This document shows positions 10,451-19,707 of a stretch of DNA of 64,000 bases, piece by piece. Numbering within the stretch: position 1 is the stretch's first letter; each line of letters begins with the position of its first letter. A model generated the notes under the pieces. That model did not search any database. It was given only the letters and a program-made list of their open reading frames with translations, and was not told the origin of the DNA. The DNA lies in NCBI RefSeq assembly GCF_029207565.1, contig NZ_JANCMW010000003.1, forward strand, positions 124,001-188,000, given 5' to 3'. The DNA comes from Marinobacter iranensis (GTDB lineage Bacteria; Pseudomonadota; Gammaproteobacteria; Pseudomonadales; Oleiphilaceae). The translations under genes were made by a program, and so were the position numbers.

Positions 10451-11545
10451 ATGGCAGCAAGACACAACAGGGAACGCACGGCCAGGGAAACCACCGTGAG
10501 CGACACCGATTTCTATGTACCGGACCTTTGCCGGGTGCGCGCCGTGTTCATGCTGGTGGTCACCAGCGAGCTGATGGTGCTGGTTCTGTCGATTGTCCAG
10601 GCACAAAGCCACTGGATTGACTGGAACTACTTCGGCCTGCTGTCACTGTTCGTGCAATGGACCGTCCTCACCAGTGCCGCCCTGATCTGCCTGTTACGGC
10701 GCTGGCTGTCGACCCTGACCATTCCCCGGGCCACCGCTGTGATCGTTGCCATCGTGCTGCTGGACGTGCTGGCTTTCAGCCTGTTCGCAGACAGCGTGAT
10801 TCATCCCCGGCCGGGCGTTGAGGCCTGGCAGGGTGTGGCCAAGAAACTGTTGCTGGCGCTACTGATCACGCTGATGGTGTTGCGTTACTTTTACCTGCAA
10901 TTCCAGTGGCAGCAGCAACGGGAATCGGAGATGCAGGCACGCCTGACGGCCCTCCAGGCGCGAATCCACCCGCATTTCCTGTTCAACAGCATGAACACCA
11001 TCGCCAGCCTGATCACCATAAACCCGGAGCGGGCAGAGGATGCAGTGCTCGACCTGTCCGAACTGTTCCGTGCCAGCCTGCGGACCGGTGACCGCCTGAT
11101 TCCCCTGTCGGCGGAACTGGACCTGTGCCGGCGCTACCTGGCCATCGAAAAACTGCGCCTGGAAGACCGGCTGACCCTGGACTGGCAAATCGAGGAGGGC
11201 CTGGACCAACAAGCCATACCGCCGCTGACCCTGCAACCACTGGTGGAGAATGCCATCTATCACGGCATACAGCCCCGCCCGAACGGGGGCACCGTGAAAA
11301 TCGAGGCCTATCGCAAGGGGCCATCGGTTTACCTGATGGTGCAAAACCCACGTCCGGCCCCGGACCACGGCGGCCACAACGGCAACCGCATGGCATTGGC
11401 CAACATTCAATCGCGCCTGCATGCCCTGTTCGGAGAGCCTGCAGTGCTGAAACACAGCCACCAGAATGATATATATACCGTCACGCTCCGGCTGCCCTGG
11501 CAGACGGCAAGTGGCAATGGTAAACCCGCAACAAGGAGTGAGTAG
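10451..11545 (+). CDS. algZ: Sensor histidine kinase AlgZ/FimS-like (LytS type)
   Basis: Membrane sensor partner of AlgR. About four hydrophobic segments lie in residues 30-140. The His-kinase domain follows with its H-box ARIHPHFLFNSMNTIASL and N-box LQPLVENAIYHGI, typical of the LytS/HisKA_7TM-like group. The kinase ATP-binding end is short, as in AlgZ. The start is uncertain: ATG 10451 (AGGA upstream) or GTG 10498 (AGGGA upstream), the latter giving a protein starting SDTDFYVPDL. The stop lies 6 bases before algR, so the two form an operon. Confidence 0.88.
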   Translation: MAARHNRERTARETTVSDTDFYVPDLCRVRAVFMLVVTSELMVLVLSIVQAQSHWIDWNYFGLLSLFVQWTVLTSAALICLLRRWLSTLTIPRATAVIVAIVLLDVLAFSLFADSVIHPRPGVEAWQGVAKKLLLALLITLMVLRYFYLQFQWQQQRESEMQARLTALQARIHPHFLFNSMNTIASLITINPERAEDAVLDLSELFRASLRTGDRLIPLSAELDLCRRYLAIEKLRLEDRLTLDWQIEEGLDQQAIPPLTLQPLVENAIYHGIQPRPNGGTVKIEAYRKGPSVYLMVQNPRPAPDHGGHNGNRMALANIQSRLHALFGEPAVLKHSHQNDIYTVTLRLPWQTASGNGKPATRSE

Positions 11546-11551
11546 GCACCC

Positions 11552-12307
11552 ATGGCCGACCCAAACCGCCGCAGTGTACTGGTTGTCGATGACGAACCGC
11601 TGGCCCGGGAACGGATACGCCGGCTGGTGGAGGCACTGCCAGGGTACACAGCGTGTGGCGAAGCCGGCGACGGCGAGGAGGCGCTGACAAAGATCGCACA
11701 ACTGAGCCCGGATATTCTGCTGCTCGACATCCGCATGCCCGGCACGGACGGCATGGAAGCGGCCCAACGGATCGCAAGGCTGGAAGCGCCTCCCGCTGTC
11801 ATCTTCTGTACCGCGTATGACCATTACGCCATCCAGGCGTTCGACGTACACGCGGTGGCCTACCTGCTCAAACCGGTTCGCAGGGAGGCACTGGCTGACG
11901 CCCTGAAGCGTGCCGGCCGCGTCAACCGGGTGCAACTGCAGGCGTTGGCGGAAAAGGCGTCGGGCCCGGACGAACAGATCGCCATCCGCACCCACCGCGG
12001 CACTGAACTGATCGACATCCGGGGAATCCTGTACTGCGAGGCCGACCAGAAATACGTCACCATCCACCATGTCCGTGGCGAGACGGTCACCGATTACACC
12101 CTGAAAGAACTGGAAGGCACGTATCCACAGCACTTGCTGAGGGTCCACCGGCACACATTGGTGGGCGTGCGGTTTATCCGGGCCCTGCTGAGACGCCGTG
12201 ACGGCCAGAATCTGATCGACCTGACGGACCATTACGGCCAGTTGCCGGTGAGCCGAAGGCACGCCGCCTCTGTGCGGCAATGGCTGAGGGAGCATTGCCC
12301 CGGGTAG
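11552..12307 (+). CDS. algR: LytTR response regulator AlgR
   Basis: 251 residues. The receiver domain has [11 protein letters not shown] with the acidic pair at 13-14, the phospho-acceptor aspartate at 59 (LLLDIRMPG) and KPV with the conserved lysine. The C-terminal LytTR DNA-binding domain begins near 145 ([12 protein letters not shown]) and ends LPVSRRH. In P. aeruginosa AlgR controls alginate, twitching motility and virulence; its targets in this organism cannot be read from the window. It is followed by hemC, as in Pseudomonas. Confidence 0.94.
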   Translation: MADPNRRSVLVVDDEPLARERIRRLVEALPGYTACGEAGDGEEALTKIAQLSPDILLLDIRMPGTDGMEAAQRIARLEAPPAVIFCTAYDHYAIQAFDVHAVAYLLKPVRREALADALKRAGRVNRVQLQALAEKASGPDEQIAIRTHRGTELIDIRGILYCEADQKYVTIHHVRGETVTDYTLKELEGTYPQHLLRVHRHTLVGVRFIRALLRRRDGQNLIDLTDHYGQLPVSRRHAASVRQWLREHCPG

Positions 12308-12405
12308 CCCGCCCGTCAGGGCTGGAGGCGCGACATTCGGCTCCACAATTGGCCACACAAAGAGTACCCTTGGCATACCATTTTTCAGATCCGGCAACGA
12401 GTATC

Positions 12406-13347
12406 ATGTCAAAACGAACCCTTCGTATTGCAACCCGCAGCAGTGCATTGGCGCTGTGGCAGGCGGAATTTATCAAGTCCGAACTGGAACGGCTCCACGA
12501 CAACGTGGAGGTTGAACTGGTCAAGATCAAAACCCAGGGTGACAAGATCCTCGATGTACCGCTGGCCAAAATCGGTGGCAAGGGTCTGTTCGTCAAGGAA
12601 CTGGAAGAGGCCATGCTGGCGGGCAGCGCCGACCTGGCCGTGCACTCCATGAAGGACGTTCCCATGGAATTCCCGGAAGGGCTGGGGCTGGTCGCCATCT
12701 GTGAGCGGGAAGACCCCACCGATGCTTTCGTCAGCAATGACTACGATAACGTGGATGCCCTGCCCCACGGCGCCGTTGTCGGCACTGCCAGCCTGCGCCG
12801 GGAAGCCCAACTCCGTGCCTACCGGCCCGACCTGGAGATCCGCACCCTGCGCGGCAACGTCAACACTCGCCTGGCCAAGCTGGACGCCGGCGATTACCAG
12901 GCCATCGTGCTGGCCAGTTCCGGGCTGAAACGCCTCGGCTTCCATGACCGTATCCGCTATTGTCTGCCAGACAGCATCTCCCTGCCCGCCGTAGGCCAGG
13001 GTGCACTGGGCATCGAGTGTCGGCTGGATGACGCCGAACTGATCGCGATGCTCGAACCCCTGGACCATCCCGACAGCTCGGACCGTGTTAAGGCGGAACG
13101 GGCCCTGAACCGCCGCCTGCAGGGTGGCTGCCAGGTACCTATCGCCGCCTATGCGCTGTTGGAAGACGACGACACAATCTGGCTGCGAGGCCTGGTCGGT
13201 GCCGTGGACGGCACACAAGTGTTCCGGGTGGAGGGCCGCGCACCCCGCAGCGAGGGGGAACGCCTTGGCCGCGAATTGGCGGAAGACCTGCTCGCATTGG
13301 GTGCAGACAAGGTGCTGGCTGAAATCTATGGCCATACCCCGACCTGA
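12406..13347 (+). CDS. hemC: Hydroxymethylbilane synthase
   Basis: Polymerises four porphobilinogens in heme synthesis. 313 residues. Catalytic Asp84 (MKDVP) and the dipyrromethane-cofactor cysteine Cys242 (LQGGCQVP) are at the same positions as in E. coli. The arginine-rich substrate segments ([21 protein letters not shown]) are intact. ATG 12406 is chosen because the protein then begins with the conserved [17 protein letters not shown]. The 3' end overlaps hemD by 20 bases. Confidence 0.97.
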   Translation: MSKRTLRIATRSSALALWQAEFIKSELERLHDNVEVELVKIKTQGDKILDVPLAKIGGKGLFVKELEEAMLAGSADLAVHSMKDVPMEFPEGLGLVAICEREDPTDAFVSNDYDNVDALPHGAVVGTASLRREAQLRAYRPDLEIRTLRGNVNTRLAKLDAGDYQAIVLASSGLKRLGFHDRIRYCLPDSISLPAVGQGALGIECRLDDAELIAMLEPLDHPDSSDRVKAERALNRRLQGGCQVPIAAYALLEDDDTIWLRGLVGAVDGTQVFRVEGRAPRSEGERLGRELAEDLLALGADKVLAEIYGHTPT

Positions 13348-14140
13348 TTCACTGCCCCTTGAGGGCCGGCGAATCCTGGTCTGCCGGCCACAACCGGAGG
13401 CCGACCGGCTTGCCGCGAGTTTCCGTGATGCCGGCGCCGATGCCCGGGCAATGCCCCTCGTTGCCCGGGAACCGCTACCGGAAGACCCCGCCACCCGCAC
13501 CCAAATCCTGAACCTGGATGAGTTCAGCCATGTGATTGCCGTCAGCCCCTATGCCGCCGGCCTACTGCTGGAGTGGTTGGACGACTGGTGGCCACAAACG
13601 CCCACGGGGATCAACTGGTACGGTGTCGGTGCCGGAACCGCTGCGGTAATGAGCGACTACGGCCTGAATCCGCGTCAGCCAGACGCCGGCCATACCAGCG
13701 AGGATTTGCTACAGTTGCCGGAGCTGACCACACTGGACCATGCAAAGGTTCTGCTGGTACGGGGCCAGGAAGGTCGTGAGCTGATTCCGCAAACCCTGGA
13801 AAAACGGGGCGCGCGCGTCACCGTGTTGCCACTTTATCGCCGCTACTGTCCCGACTATGATGAAGCAACGCGGAATGCGATGCTGAATGACTTTTCTCCC
13901 GAGGCCATCGTCACACTGTCGGGAGAAACATTGAACAATCTCATCGCACTCAGTGAAAATACCGGCCATAATCTCGAAAATACTTTACTGGTTGTCCCCG
14001 TTGAGCGGATTGCCGAACAAGCACGTCTGGCCGGCCTTCGGCGAACGTGTATACCAGGAAGCCTTGCCGATAGCTCGATTGTGGCTGCAGTTGCCGAACA
14101 ACTTGCCAGCCTGGACGGAGGCTCCGGAAACACCAAGTAA
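13328..14140 (+). CDS. hemD: Uroporphyrinogen-III synthase
   Basis: Cyclises hydroxymethylbilane with D-ring inversion. 270 residues of the usual bilobal fold: the N-terminal lobe starts with [16 protein letters not shown] and the second lobe contains [11 protein letters not shown]. The family is poorly conserved, but these segments and the position between hemC and hemX make the call firm. I took the ATG at 13328, overlapping hemC by 20 bases; the open frame upstream is the shadow of hemC. The stop lies 2 bases before the hemX ATG. Confidence 0.92.
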   Translation: MAIPRPDSLPLEGRRILVCRPQPEADRLAASFRDAGADARAMPLVAREPLPEDPATRTQILNLDEFSHVIAVSPYAAGLLLEWLDDWWPQTPTGINWYGVGAGTAAVMSDYGLNPRQPDAGHTSEDLLQLPELTTLDHAKVLLVRGQEGRELIPQTLEKRGARVTVLPLYRRYCPDYDEATRNAMLNDFSPEAIVTLSGETLNNLIALSENTGHNLENTLLVVPVERIAEQARLAGLRRTCIPGSLADSSIVAAVAEQLASLDGGSGNTK

Positions 14141-14142
14141 GG

Positions 14143-15273
14143 ATGCCCGTGACAGAATCAAAAGCACTACTGCCTGCCCCGATTGACAAGCATCAGCCAA
14201 CACGGCAAAGACTGTGGCCCCTCTGGATCATTACCCTGCTGGCACTTGCCCTGGCGGTGGCCCTTGCCCTCTGGAGCTGGCAGCAGTGGAATAACTACCA
14301 GTCACTGCAGCAATCCATCGCCAGCCTGGAAAGCGACACCGAACAGCTGGACCGCATGTACGGCCAGACCGGCAGCGAACAGGGCCAGCGCCTGCAGGCC
14401 CTGGAAGACAAACTTGCGGACCAGCGCGAACTCATCGCCACCCAACAGCGCCAGATCGACCACAACGCCCGTGAGTTACTGGAAGCCGGCAACCGCACAC
14501 GTACCGACTGGCTGCTTGCCGAGGCGGAATACCTGCTCCGGGTCGGCAACCAGCGCCTGATGATTGAAAAGGATATCCGTGGCGCCCTGGCGGCGCTCGA
14601 ATCCGCTGACGAGGTTCTGGCGGAGTCCGACGACATCGGCGTCTACCCGGTGCGCCAGCAACTGGCGAAAGAAATTCTTGCCCTCAAGGGTCTTGCCGAC
14701 GTTGACCGCACCGGCCTCTACCTGAAGCTGGAGGCTGCTATCGACAGCATTCACCAGTTGACTGACAATGCCCTGGTCCACGATCGTGCCCCGGGATTTG
14801 TCAGCAACAACGAGAGTGACAGCCCGGAAAGCAACGCCTCCGAGCCCGGGTTGATTGCCGAGGGTTGGCATAAGGTCAAGCAAACTCTGTCACAAGTGGT
14901 CGTGGTCCGCAGGTTGGACGAACCGGTCAAACCCCTGCTGTCCCCGGAACAAAGCGCCTACGCCCGGCTCAACCTCCAGTTGATGCTGGAAGAGGCGGAA
15001 CTGGCGGTACTCCGCGGCCACCAGGAGCTTTATTCCCGCGCGCTCGCCAAGGCCAGCAACGCCATCAACAACTGGTACGACAGCAGCAACGCCCGCATCA
15101 TTGCTTTGTCCAAGACCCTGGATGAACTGGCGGAAAAGAACGTGGACCCGGAACTGCCGGATATCAGCCGTTCGCTGGAACTGCTCAAAGCCCGCCTGGC
15201 GGGACGGCTGGACAACGGCGAAGGAGACACTCCGGAAAACAGCAACGATGGTGAGCAGGGAGATGCCTCATGA
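14143..15273 (+). CDS. hemX: HemX, membrane-anchored coiled-coil protein
   Basis: 376 residues. A single transmembrane helix lies near residues 27-45, followed by a coiled coil (about 50-110) and a helical C-terminal domain. An N-terminal cytoplasmic tail precedes the helix. The fused methyltransferase of some enterobacterial HemX proteins is absent, so this is the short form. The role is not settled; it is linked to heme synthesis by the conserved operon. Start: ATG 14143 has AAGG abutting it, while the in-frame GTG at 14149 has AAGGA at better spacing and may be the true start. It overlaps hemY by ATGA. Confidence 0.88.
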   Translation: MPVTESKALLPAPIDKHQPTRQRLWPLWIITLLALALAVALALWSWQQWNNYQSLQQSIASLESDTEQLDRMYGQTGSEQGQRLQALEDKLADQRELIATQQRQIDHNARELLEAGNRTRTDWLLAEAEYLLRVGNQRLMIEKDIRGALAALESADEVLAESDDIGVYPVRQQLAKEILALKGLADVDRTGLYLKLEAAIDSIHQLTDNALVHDRAPGFVSNNESDSPESNASEPGLIAEGWHKVKQTLSQVVVVRRLDEPVKPLLSPEQSAYARLNLQLMLEEAELAVLRGHQELYSRALAKASNAINNWYDSSNARIIALSKTLDELAEKNVDPELPDISRSLELLKARLAGRLDNGEGDTPENSNDGEQGDAS

Positions 15274-16508
15274 TCCGCATTTTGCTGATCATCCTGATTG
15301 CCCTGTTGCTGGGTACCGGTCTTGCCCTGGGGCTGCAGTACGACCTCGGCTATATTCGCATCAGCCTGGGCAATTACCTGATCGAGACCAATTTCTGGAT
15401 TGGCCTGGCGTTGCTGGTACTGCTGGTTGTGGCGTCTGTTCTGGCCATCAACCTGTTTCGTCGCCTGCGCCACGGCACCGGCATGGTCGCCGGCTGGCTG
15501 GCCCGCAGCAATGAGCGCCGGGCACGCCGCCGTACCACCCAGGGATTGCTGGCCCTGGCGGAGGGCAACTGGCCCCGGGCACGCAAACTGCTTACCTCGT
15601 CGGCAGAGCACGCCGACACTCCTCTGATCAACTATCTGGCCGCAGCCCAGGCATCGTTCGAGTCCGGCGATCATGAAGCCGTTGACGAACTGCTGCGCAA
15701 GGCCTTTGAGAGTACACCCGGCTCCGACATGGCCGTGGGTATCACCCAGGCCCAACTGCAACTGGCCGGCAATCGCCTTGAGCAGGCCCTGGCCACACTG
15801 GTCAGGCTGCGCAAGCAGGCACCCCATCACCCGTTTGTGCTCAAACTGCTGAAAAACACCTACGTACGCCTGGAAGACTGGCGAGAACTCTCCCGCCTGT
15901 TGCCGGAGATCCGCAAGCGCAACCTGATGGAAAGCGAGGAACTGGGCAACCTGGAGCGACTGGTGTGGCACAACCTGCTGCAACGTGCCGCCGAGGAGTG
16001 CCGCCGCCAGTCAGGCGAACCTTCCGCTTCCCTTGAGCCGCTGACCAAGCTTTGGGACGAGTTGCCAGGGTTCCTTCGCCGTGACGAGCACACCATTCGC
16101 GAGTACGCCCGGCTGCTCGCCGATCTGGGCGATGAAGCACAGGCTGAAACCCTCTTGCGGAAAGTGCTGCGCAATCACTGGGGTGACGAACTGGTCAATC
16201 TGTATGGCCGCGTGAAGGGCCTGAAGCCGGATGAGCAGTTACTGGTGGCCGAACAGTGGCTGAAGGACCGCCCCAATAATGCAGAGCTGTTACTGGCACT
16301 CGGCCGCCTGAGCCTGCGCAACGAACTCTGGGGCAAGGCCCGGGAGTATTTCGAAACCAGCCTTCGGTTGCGCCGCAGCCGCGAAACCATGGCGGAGTTG
16401 AGTCGCCTGAATGCCCATATGGGGGAAGGTGAAAACAGCGTTAAGTTGTTGATGCAGGGGCTGGTCAAGGACAGTGGGTTGCCGGATTTGCCGATGCCGA
16501 AGGCCTGA
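15270..16508 (+). CDS. hemY: HemY, TPR-like inner-membrane protein
   Basis: 412 residues. Two transmembrane helices (about 2-22 and 42-64) bracket the family segment LGNYLIETNFWIGL. Helical TPR-like repeats follow, beginning GLLALAEGNWPRARKLL. This is the proteobacterial HemY, not the protoporphyrinogen oxidase of the same name in Bacillus. Its function in heme synthesis is unclear. It is the last gene of hemCDXY; a convergent gap with two repeat elements follows. Confidence 0.92.
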   Translation: MIRILLIILIALLLGTGLALGLQYDLGYIRISLGNYLIETNFWIGLALLVLLVVASVLAINLFRRLRHGTGMVAGWLARSNERRARRRTTQGLLALAEGNWPRARKLLTSSAEHADTPLINYLAAAQASFESGDHEAVDELLRKAFESTPGSDMAVGITQAQLQLAGNRLEQALATLVRLRKQAPHHPFVLKLLKNTYVRLEDWRELSRLLPEIRKRNLMESEELGNLERLVWHNLLQRAAEECRRQSGEPSASLEPLTKLWDELPGFLRRDEHTIREYARLLADLGDEAQAETLLRKVLRNHWGDELVNLYGRVKGLKPDEQLLVAEQWLKDRPNNAELLLALGRLSLRNELWGKAREYFETSLRLRRSRETMAELSRLNAHMGEGENSVKLLMQGLVKDSGLPDLPMPKA

Positions 16509-16550
16509 AAGATCGGTGATTGGCTTTGTAGCCTGCCAGTTGGGTGGCTG

Positions 16551-16639
16551 GGCCTGGGTGGGGTACCTTTTCTTCTGGGAAAAGAACTCGCTTTGCTCGG
16601 ACACCTTTTCCCTGCCAGAAAAGGTACCCCACCCAGGCC
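16551..16639. repeat. Long perfect hairpin, loop type 2
   Basis: Arms 16551-16573 and 16617-16639 are perfect 23-base inverted repeats (GGCCTGGGTGGGG... outward). Inside is a second 8-bp stem, GGGAAAAG (16577-16584) with CTTTTCCC (16605-16612), around a 20-base loop containing CTCGCTTTGCTCGG. It lies between the convergent genes hemY and the 16779 reductase. The architecture matches the four hairpins listed below, but the loop is unrelated. Confidence 0.85.
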
Positions 16640-16682
16640 TGATCTGACGCTGGTGGTTTATCTGGTTGCTGGACGCCTGATT

Positions 16683-16767
16683 GTCGGATTACGGCTTTGC
16701 CTAATCCGACCTACATGGAGTTTGGGACATGGTGCGCGTAGGTCGGATTAGCGAAGCGTAATCCGAC
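16683..16767. repeat. Inverted pair of REP palindromes (REPIN-like)
   Basis: Two copies of a palindrome with GTCGGATTA...TAATCCGAC stems: 16683-16714 and, inverted, 16738-16767, separated by 23 bases. Each has the attached CCTAC/GTAGG tag on the inner side. The two copies differ only in the small loop (CGGCTTTGCC against GCGAAGC). From memory, the GTAGGTCGGATTAGCG type of palindrome is widespread in gamma- and betaproteobacteria. No RAYT transposase is in the window. Confidence 0.85.
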
Positions 16768-16778
16768 CGTGCCGGGCA

Positions 16779-17783
16779 TCACCCCCTCGGCGCGTATTCC
16801 AGCACATCGGAGAAAAACGCCGCCTGCGGCAACCCGGCCTCTACCAATGCATCCATCAACGTATACACCATCGTCGGCGAGCCACTGGCGTGGACTTCCA
16901 CGTTATTCCAGTTCATTCCTGAAGCCAGGACCGCTCGCACCAACTGATCGTGGTGTCCACTCCATTCGTTATCTTCGTCATCCCCTACCACGGGCAGAAA
17001 TGTGAACGGTGGCCACTCTTCCTGCCACTTCTGAGCCAGGGATCGCAGGTACATATCTTCGTGGCGGCGAACACCCCAGTAAAACTTCACCGGCTTGTTA
17101 TAAGAGGTTTCCCGCAGGTAATCCACCAGACTCTTCATCTGCGCAAAACCGGTTCCGGCGGCGACCAGCAACAAAGGTTTTTCTGGCGCTGATGCCAGGC
17201 AGGCGCGGCCGTGGGGCAGCTCAACGGTGACTTCCCCGCCGGAAGTAAGTGCGTCGATGACTTTCTGGGCTGAGACCCACTCCGGGGTGGCCTGGATGTG
17301 CAGTTCTATCAACTCATCCGAGGGGCTGCTGGCAATGGAGAAGTAACACGGATCCGTGCCCGGCAGGTTCACCGACAGGTACTGGCCGGCGTGGAAGGAC
17401 AGTTCCCGGCGACGGGGCAGTTGCAGTTCCACACAGTATACATCATGGCTGATGGAACGGACGTCCACCACCTTCGCCAGGAACTTGCGGGGCTGATTGT
17501 CTCCGGCTGCCATAACGGCGTTTATCTCCAGTTCTAGGTCACTGAACGCGTGGGTGCGGCACATCATCAGCCGCCCAGTGACCGGAATTGTATGTTGATT
17601 GCGAGTGTTCAGGGCGTCGCCACTGGCCAGGCGAGCCTCACAAAGCTCGCACACTCCGTTGCGACATGCGGCAGGGACCGCAATACCTGCCCGCCCGGCG
17701 GCCGACAGAAGCGTCTCATCGGCTGTTGCGGTAAATGACAATGCAGCCGGCGAGAGAAGGACACGGAACACGTCTGTGGCCAT
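16779..17783 (-). CDS. Ferredoxin-fused flavin reductase (CDP-glucoseen reductase-like)
   Basis: 334 residues. An N-terminal plant-type 2Fe-2S ferredoxin has cluster cysteines in ACRNGVCELCEARL and a fourth in MMCRTH. A ferredoxin-reductase FAD domain follows (GQYLSVNLPG, then CYFSIAS, the RxYS-like motif without the arginine), then an NAD(P)H domain (LLLVAAGTGFAQMKS). Close to the reductases annotated as CDP-6-deoxy-delta-3,4-glucoseen reductase beside ubiD in Pseudomonas; the real electron acceptor is unknown. ATG 17783 lies 1 base after the ubiD stop, so the two are probably co-transcribed; the longer frame is a ubiD shadow. Confidence 0.85.
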   Translation of the reverse strand: MATDVFRVLLSPAALSFTATADETLLSAAGRAGIAVPAACRNGVCELCEARLASGDALNTRNQHTIPVTGRLMMCRTHAFSDLELEINAVMAAGDNQPRKFLAKVVDVRSISHDVYCVELQLPRRRELSFHAGQYLSVNLPGTDPCYFSIASSPSDELIELHIQATPEWVSAQKVIDALTSGGEVTVELPHGRACLASAPEKPLLLVAAGTGFAQMKSLVDYLRETSYNKPVKFYWGVRRHEDMYLRSLAQKWQEEWPPFTFLPVVGDDEDNEWSGHHDQLVRAVLASGMNWNNVEVHASGSPTMVYTLMDALVEAGLPQAAFFSDVLEYAPRG

Positions 17784-17784
17784 A

Positions 17785-19272
17785 TCAATCGGGGCGGTCG
17801 GGCGAAACTTCAATCCCCAGGCTGTCCCAAATGTCATCAACGCGCCTTTTTACGTCATCGGACATGGTAATGGGAGTGCCCCACTCCCGGTCGGTCTCTC
17901 CCGGCCACTTGCTGGTGGCATCCATGCCCATCTTCGACCCCAGCCCGGACACTGGCGAAGCAAAATCCAGGTAGTCGATGGGCGTGTTCTCCACCAGCAC
18001 GGTGTCCCGGGCAGGATCCATGCGGGTGGTCATGGCCCAGATCACGTCTTTCCAATCCCGCGCGTTCACGTCATCGTCGGTGACAATAACAAACTTGGTG
18101 TACATGAACTGTCGCAGAAACGACCATACACCCATCATCACCCGCTTGGCATGGCCGGGGTACTGTTTCTTCATGGTCACCACTGCAAGGCGGTAGGAAC
18201 AGCCTTCGGGCGGCAGGTAGAAGTCCACGATTTCGGGGAACTGTTTCTGCAGGATGGGGATGAATACTTCGTTCAACGCCACACCCAGGATCGCCGGCTC
18301 ATCGGGCGGGCGGCCTGTGTAGGTGCTGTGGTAGATCGGATCCTTGCGATGGGTCATCCGCTCCACGGTGAACACCGGAAACTGATCCACTTCGTTGTAG
18401 TAACCGGTGTGATCCCCGAACGGCCCTTCGGGCGCCATATCGTCCGGGTAGATAAAGCCTTCCAGCACGATCTCGGCACTGGCCGGAACCTGCAGGTCGC
18501 TGAGGCCACACTGCACCAGCTCGGTCCGACCACCCCGCAGCAGGCCGGCAAAGGCATACTCGGAAAGGCTGTCCGGCACCGGCGTCACCGCCCCCAGAAT
18601 CGTCGCCGGATCGGCCCCCAGGGCCACCGCTACCGGATAGGGCTTGCCGGGGTTGGCCTTCTGGAACTCCTGGAAATCGAGCGCGCCACCGCGATGGCTG
18701 AGCCAGCGCATGATCAACCGGTTACGGCCGATTACCTGCTGCCGGTAGATGCCCAGATTCTGGCGCTCCTTGTTCGGCCCGCGGGTAATCACCAGCGGCC
18801 AGGTCACCAACGGCCCGGCGTCCCCCGGCCAGCAGTGCTGTACCGGTATTTGGTAAAGGTCTACCTTGTCCTTTTCGATCACCACGTCCTGGCAGGGCGC
18901 GGAGCGAAGCACCTTGGGGCTCATGCGCATCACCTGCCGGAAAAGGGGCAGTTTTTCGATGGCGTCTTTAAAGCCTTTGGGGGGATCGGGCTCTTTCAGG
19001 AAGGCGAGCAGTTTTCCGATTTCCCGCAGTGCGGTCACACTGTCCTGCCCCATGCCCATGGCCACGCGCTTTGGCGTGCCAAACAGGTTGGCCAGTACGG
19101 GCATGTCGTAACCTTTGGGGTTCTCGAACAACAACGCGGGGCCACCTGCCCGCAGGGTGCGGTCGCAGATTTCGGTCATTTCCAGGTGGGGGTCGACTTC
19201 CACTGAAATACGCTTCAGCTCTCCCAGCTTTTCAAGCTGGCCTATGAAGTCTCTCAGGTCGTTGTATTTCAT
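17785..19272 (-). CDS. ubiD: 4-hydroxy-3-polyprenylbenzoate decarboxylase UbiD
   Basis: Prenylated-FMN-dependent decarboxylase of ubiquinone synthesis. 495 residues, as in E. coli UbiD (about 497). It opens [10 protein letters not shown]. Family motifs include the [11 protein letters not shown] segment with catalytic acidic residues and [10 protein letters not shown]. The ATG at 19272 has CCGGAG upstream; the frame extends further up, but only through the repeat region. The UbiX partner that supplies the cofactor is not in the window. Confidence 0.95.
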   Translation of the reverse strand: MKYNDLRDFIGQLEKLGELKRISVEVDPHLEMTEICDRTLRAGGPALLFENPKGYDMPVLANLFGTPKRVAMGMGQDSVTALREIGKLLAFLKEPDPPKGFKDAIEKLPLFRQVMRMSPKVLRSAPCQDVVIEKDKVDLYQIPVQHCWPGDAGPLVTWPLVITRGPNKERQNLGIYRQQVIGRNRLIMRWLSHRGGALDFQEFQKANPGKPYPVAVALGADPATILGAVTPVPDSLSEYAFAGLLRGGRTELVQCGLSDLQVPASAEIVLEGFIYPDDMAPEGPFGDHTGYYNEVDQFPVFTVERMTHRKDPIYHSTYTGRPPDEPAILGVALNEVFIPILQKQFPEIVDFYLPPEGCSYRLAVVTMKKQYPGHAKRVMMGVWSFLRQFMYTKFVIVTDDDVNARDWKDVIWAMTTRMDPARDTVLVENTPIDYLDFASPVSGLGSKMGMDATSKWPGETDREWGTPITMSDDVKRRVDDIWDSLGIEVSPDRPD

Positions 19273-19361
19273 CGGCTGCTCCGGTTGATTCCGGCATTGT
19301 ACGCGAATTCTTTGGTTTTGGTTCGGCTCTGGTTTTGGCTTGGATTTTTGCCTGGGTGCGG

Positions 19362-19472
19362 GAACAGGCTGGGGGACGCTGGTCCCAGACACGCCGTTAA
19401 TACGTCCATGTAGGCTCCCATTTGCCATCCATGGCAAATGAGGGTCTGGGACCAGCGTCCCCCAGCCTGTTC
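19362..19472. repeat. Variable-stem/conserved-loop hairpin, copy 1
   Basis: Arms 19362-19390 and 19444-19472 are perfect 29-base inverted repeats. The 53-base loop (19391-19443) starts ACGCCGTTAATACGTCCATG and contains two nested small palindromes: TACGTCCATGTA (one G-T) and the perfect 10-bp palindrome whose core is GCCATCCATGGC. The loop is shared with copies 2-4; the stem sequence is not. Confidence 0.88.
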
Positions 19473-19558
19473 ACGAATCACGAGATAACCACTCGCAAAA
19501 GACGACAGAATCGAAAGCACAATGAAGTAGTGAGTACGCGCGCGCAAAAGTCCGATCA

Positions 19559-19665
19559 GCAATGCCGGGGATCTTCTCCCCGGACCGTGCATTGCCAAGG
19601 ATGGCAATGCCGAGCCCCCATGGATGGGTTCACGGCGTGTCCGGGGAGAAGATCCCCGGCATTGC
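19559..19665. repeat. Variable-stem/conserved-loop hairpin, copy 2 (loop reversed)
   Basis: Arms 19559-19584 and 19640-19665 are perfect 26-base inverted repeats (GCAATGCCGGGGATCTTC...). The 55-base loop is in the opposite orientation to copy 1. Its reverse complement begins CACGCCGTGAACCCATCCAT and contains CCCATCCATGGG and then TTGCCATCCTTGGCAA. It is just past the rho stop codon. Confidence 0.88.
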
Positions 19666-19707
19666 AAGCCCCCCAAGTCAGTGCGCAAAGAGGGCTCAGA
19701 CCAAAAC

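Larger units (their letters stand above)
19273..19707. other. 435-bp gap between rho and ubiD holding two hairpin elements
   Basis: No credible gene. Most of the space is taken by the two repeat elements at 19362-19472 and 19559-19665. The stretch between them is of ordinary composition with a short alternating CGCGCGC tract near 19537. Short open frames here read through the repeats and are not supported. Confidence 0.7.

Noticed and set aside
10859..12397. 512-codon minus-strand frame across algZ and algR
   Set aside because: It is antisense to two genes with intact kinase and receiver motifs; composition is that of a shadow frame.
17599..19206. 535-codon plus-strand frame over ubiD
   Set aside because: Antisense to UbiD; no domain or start signal supports it.
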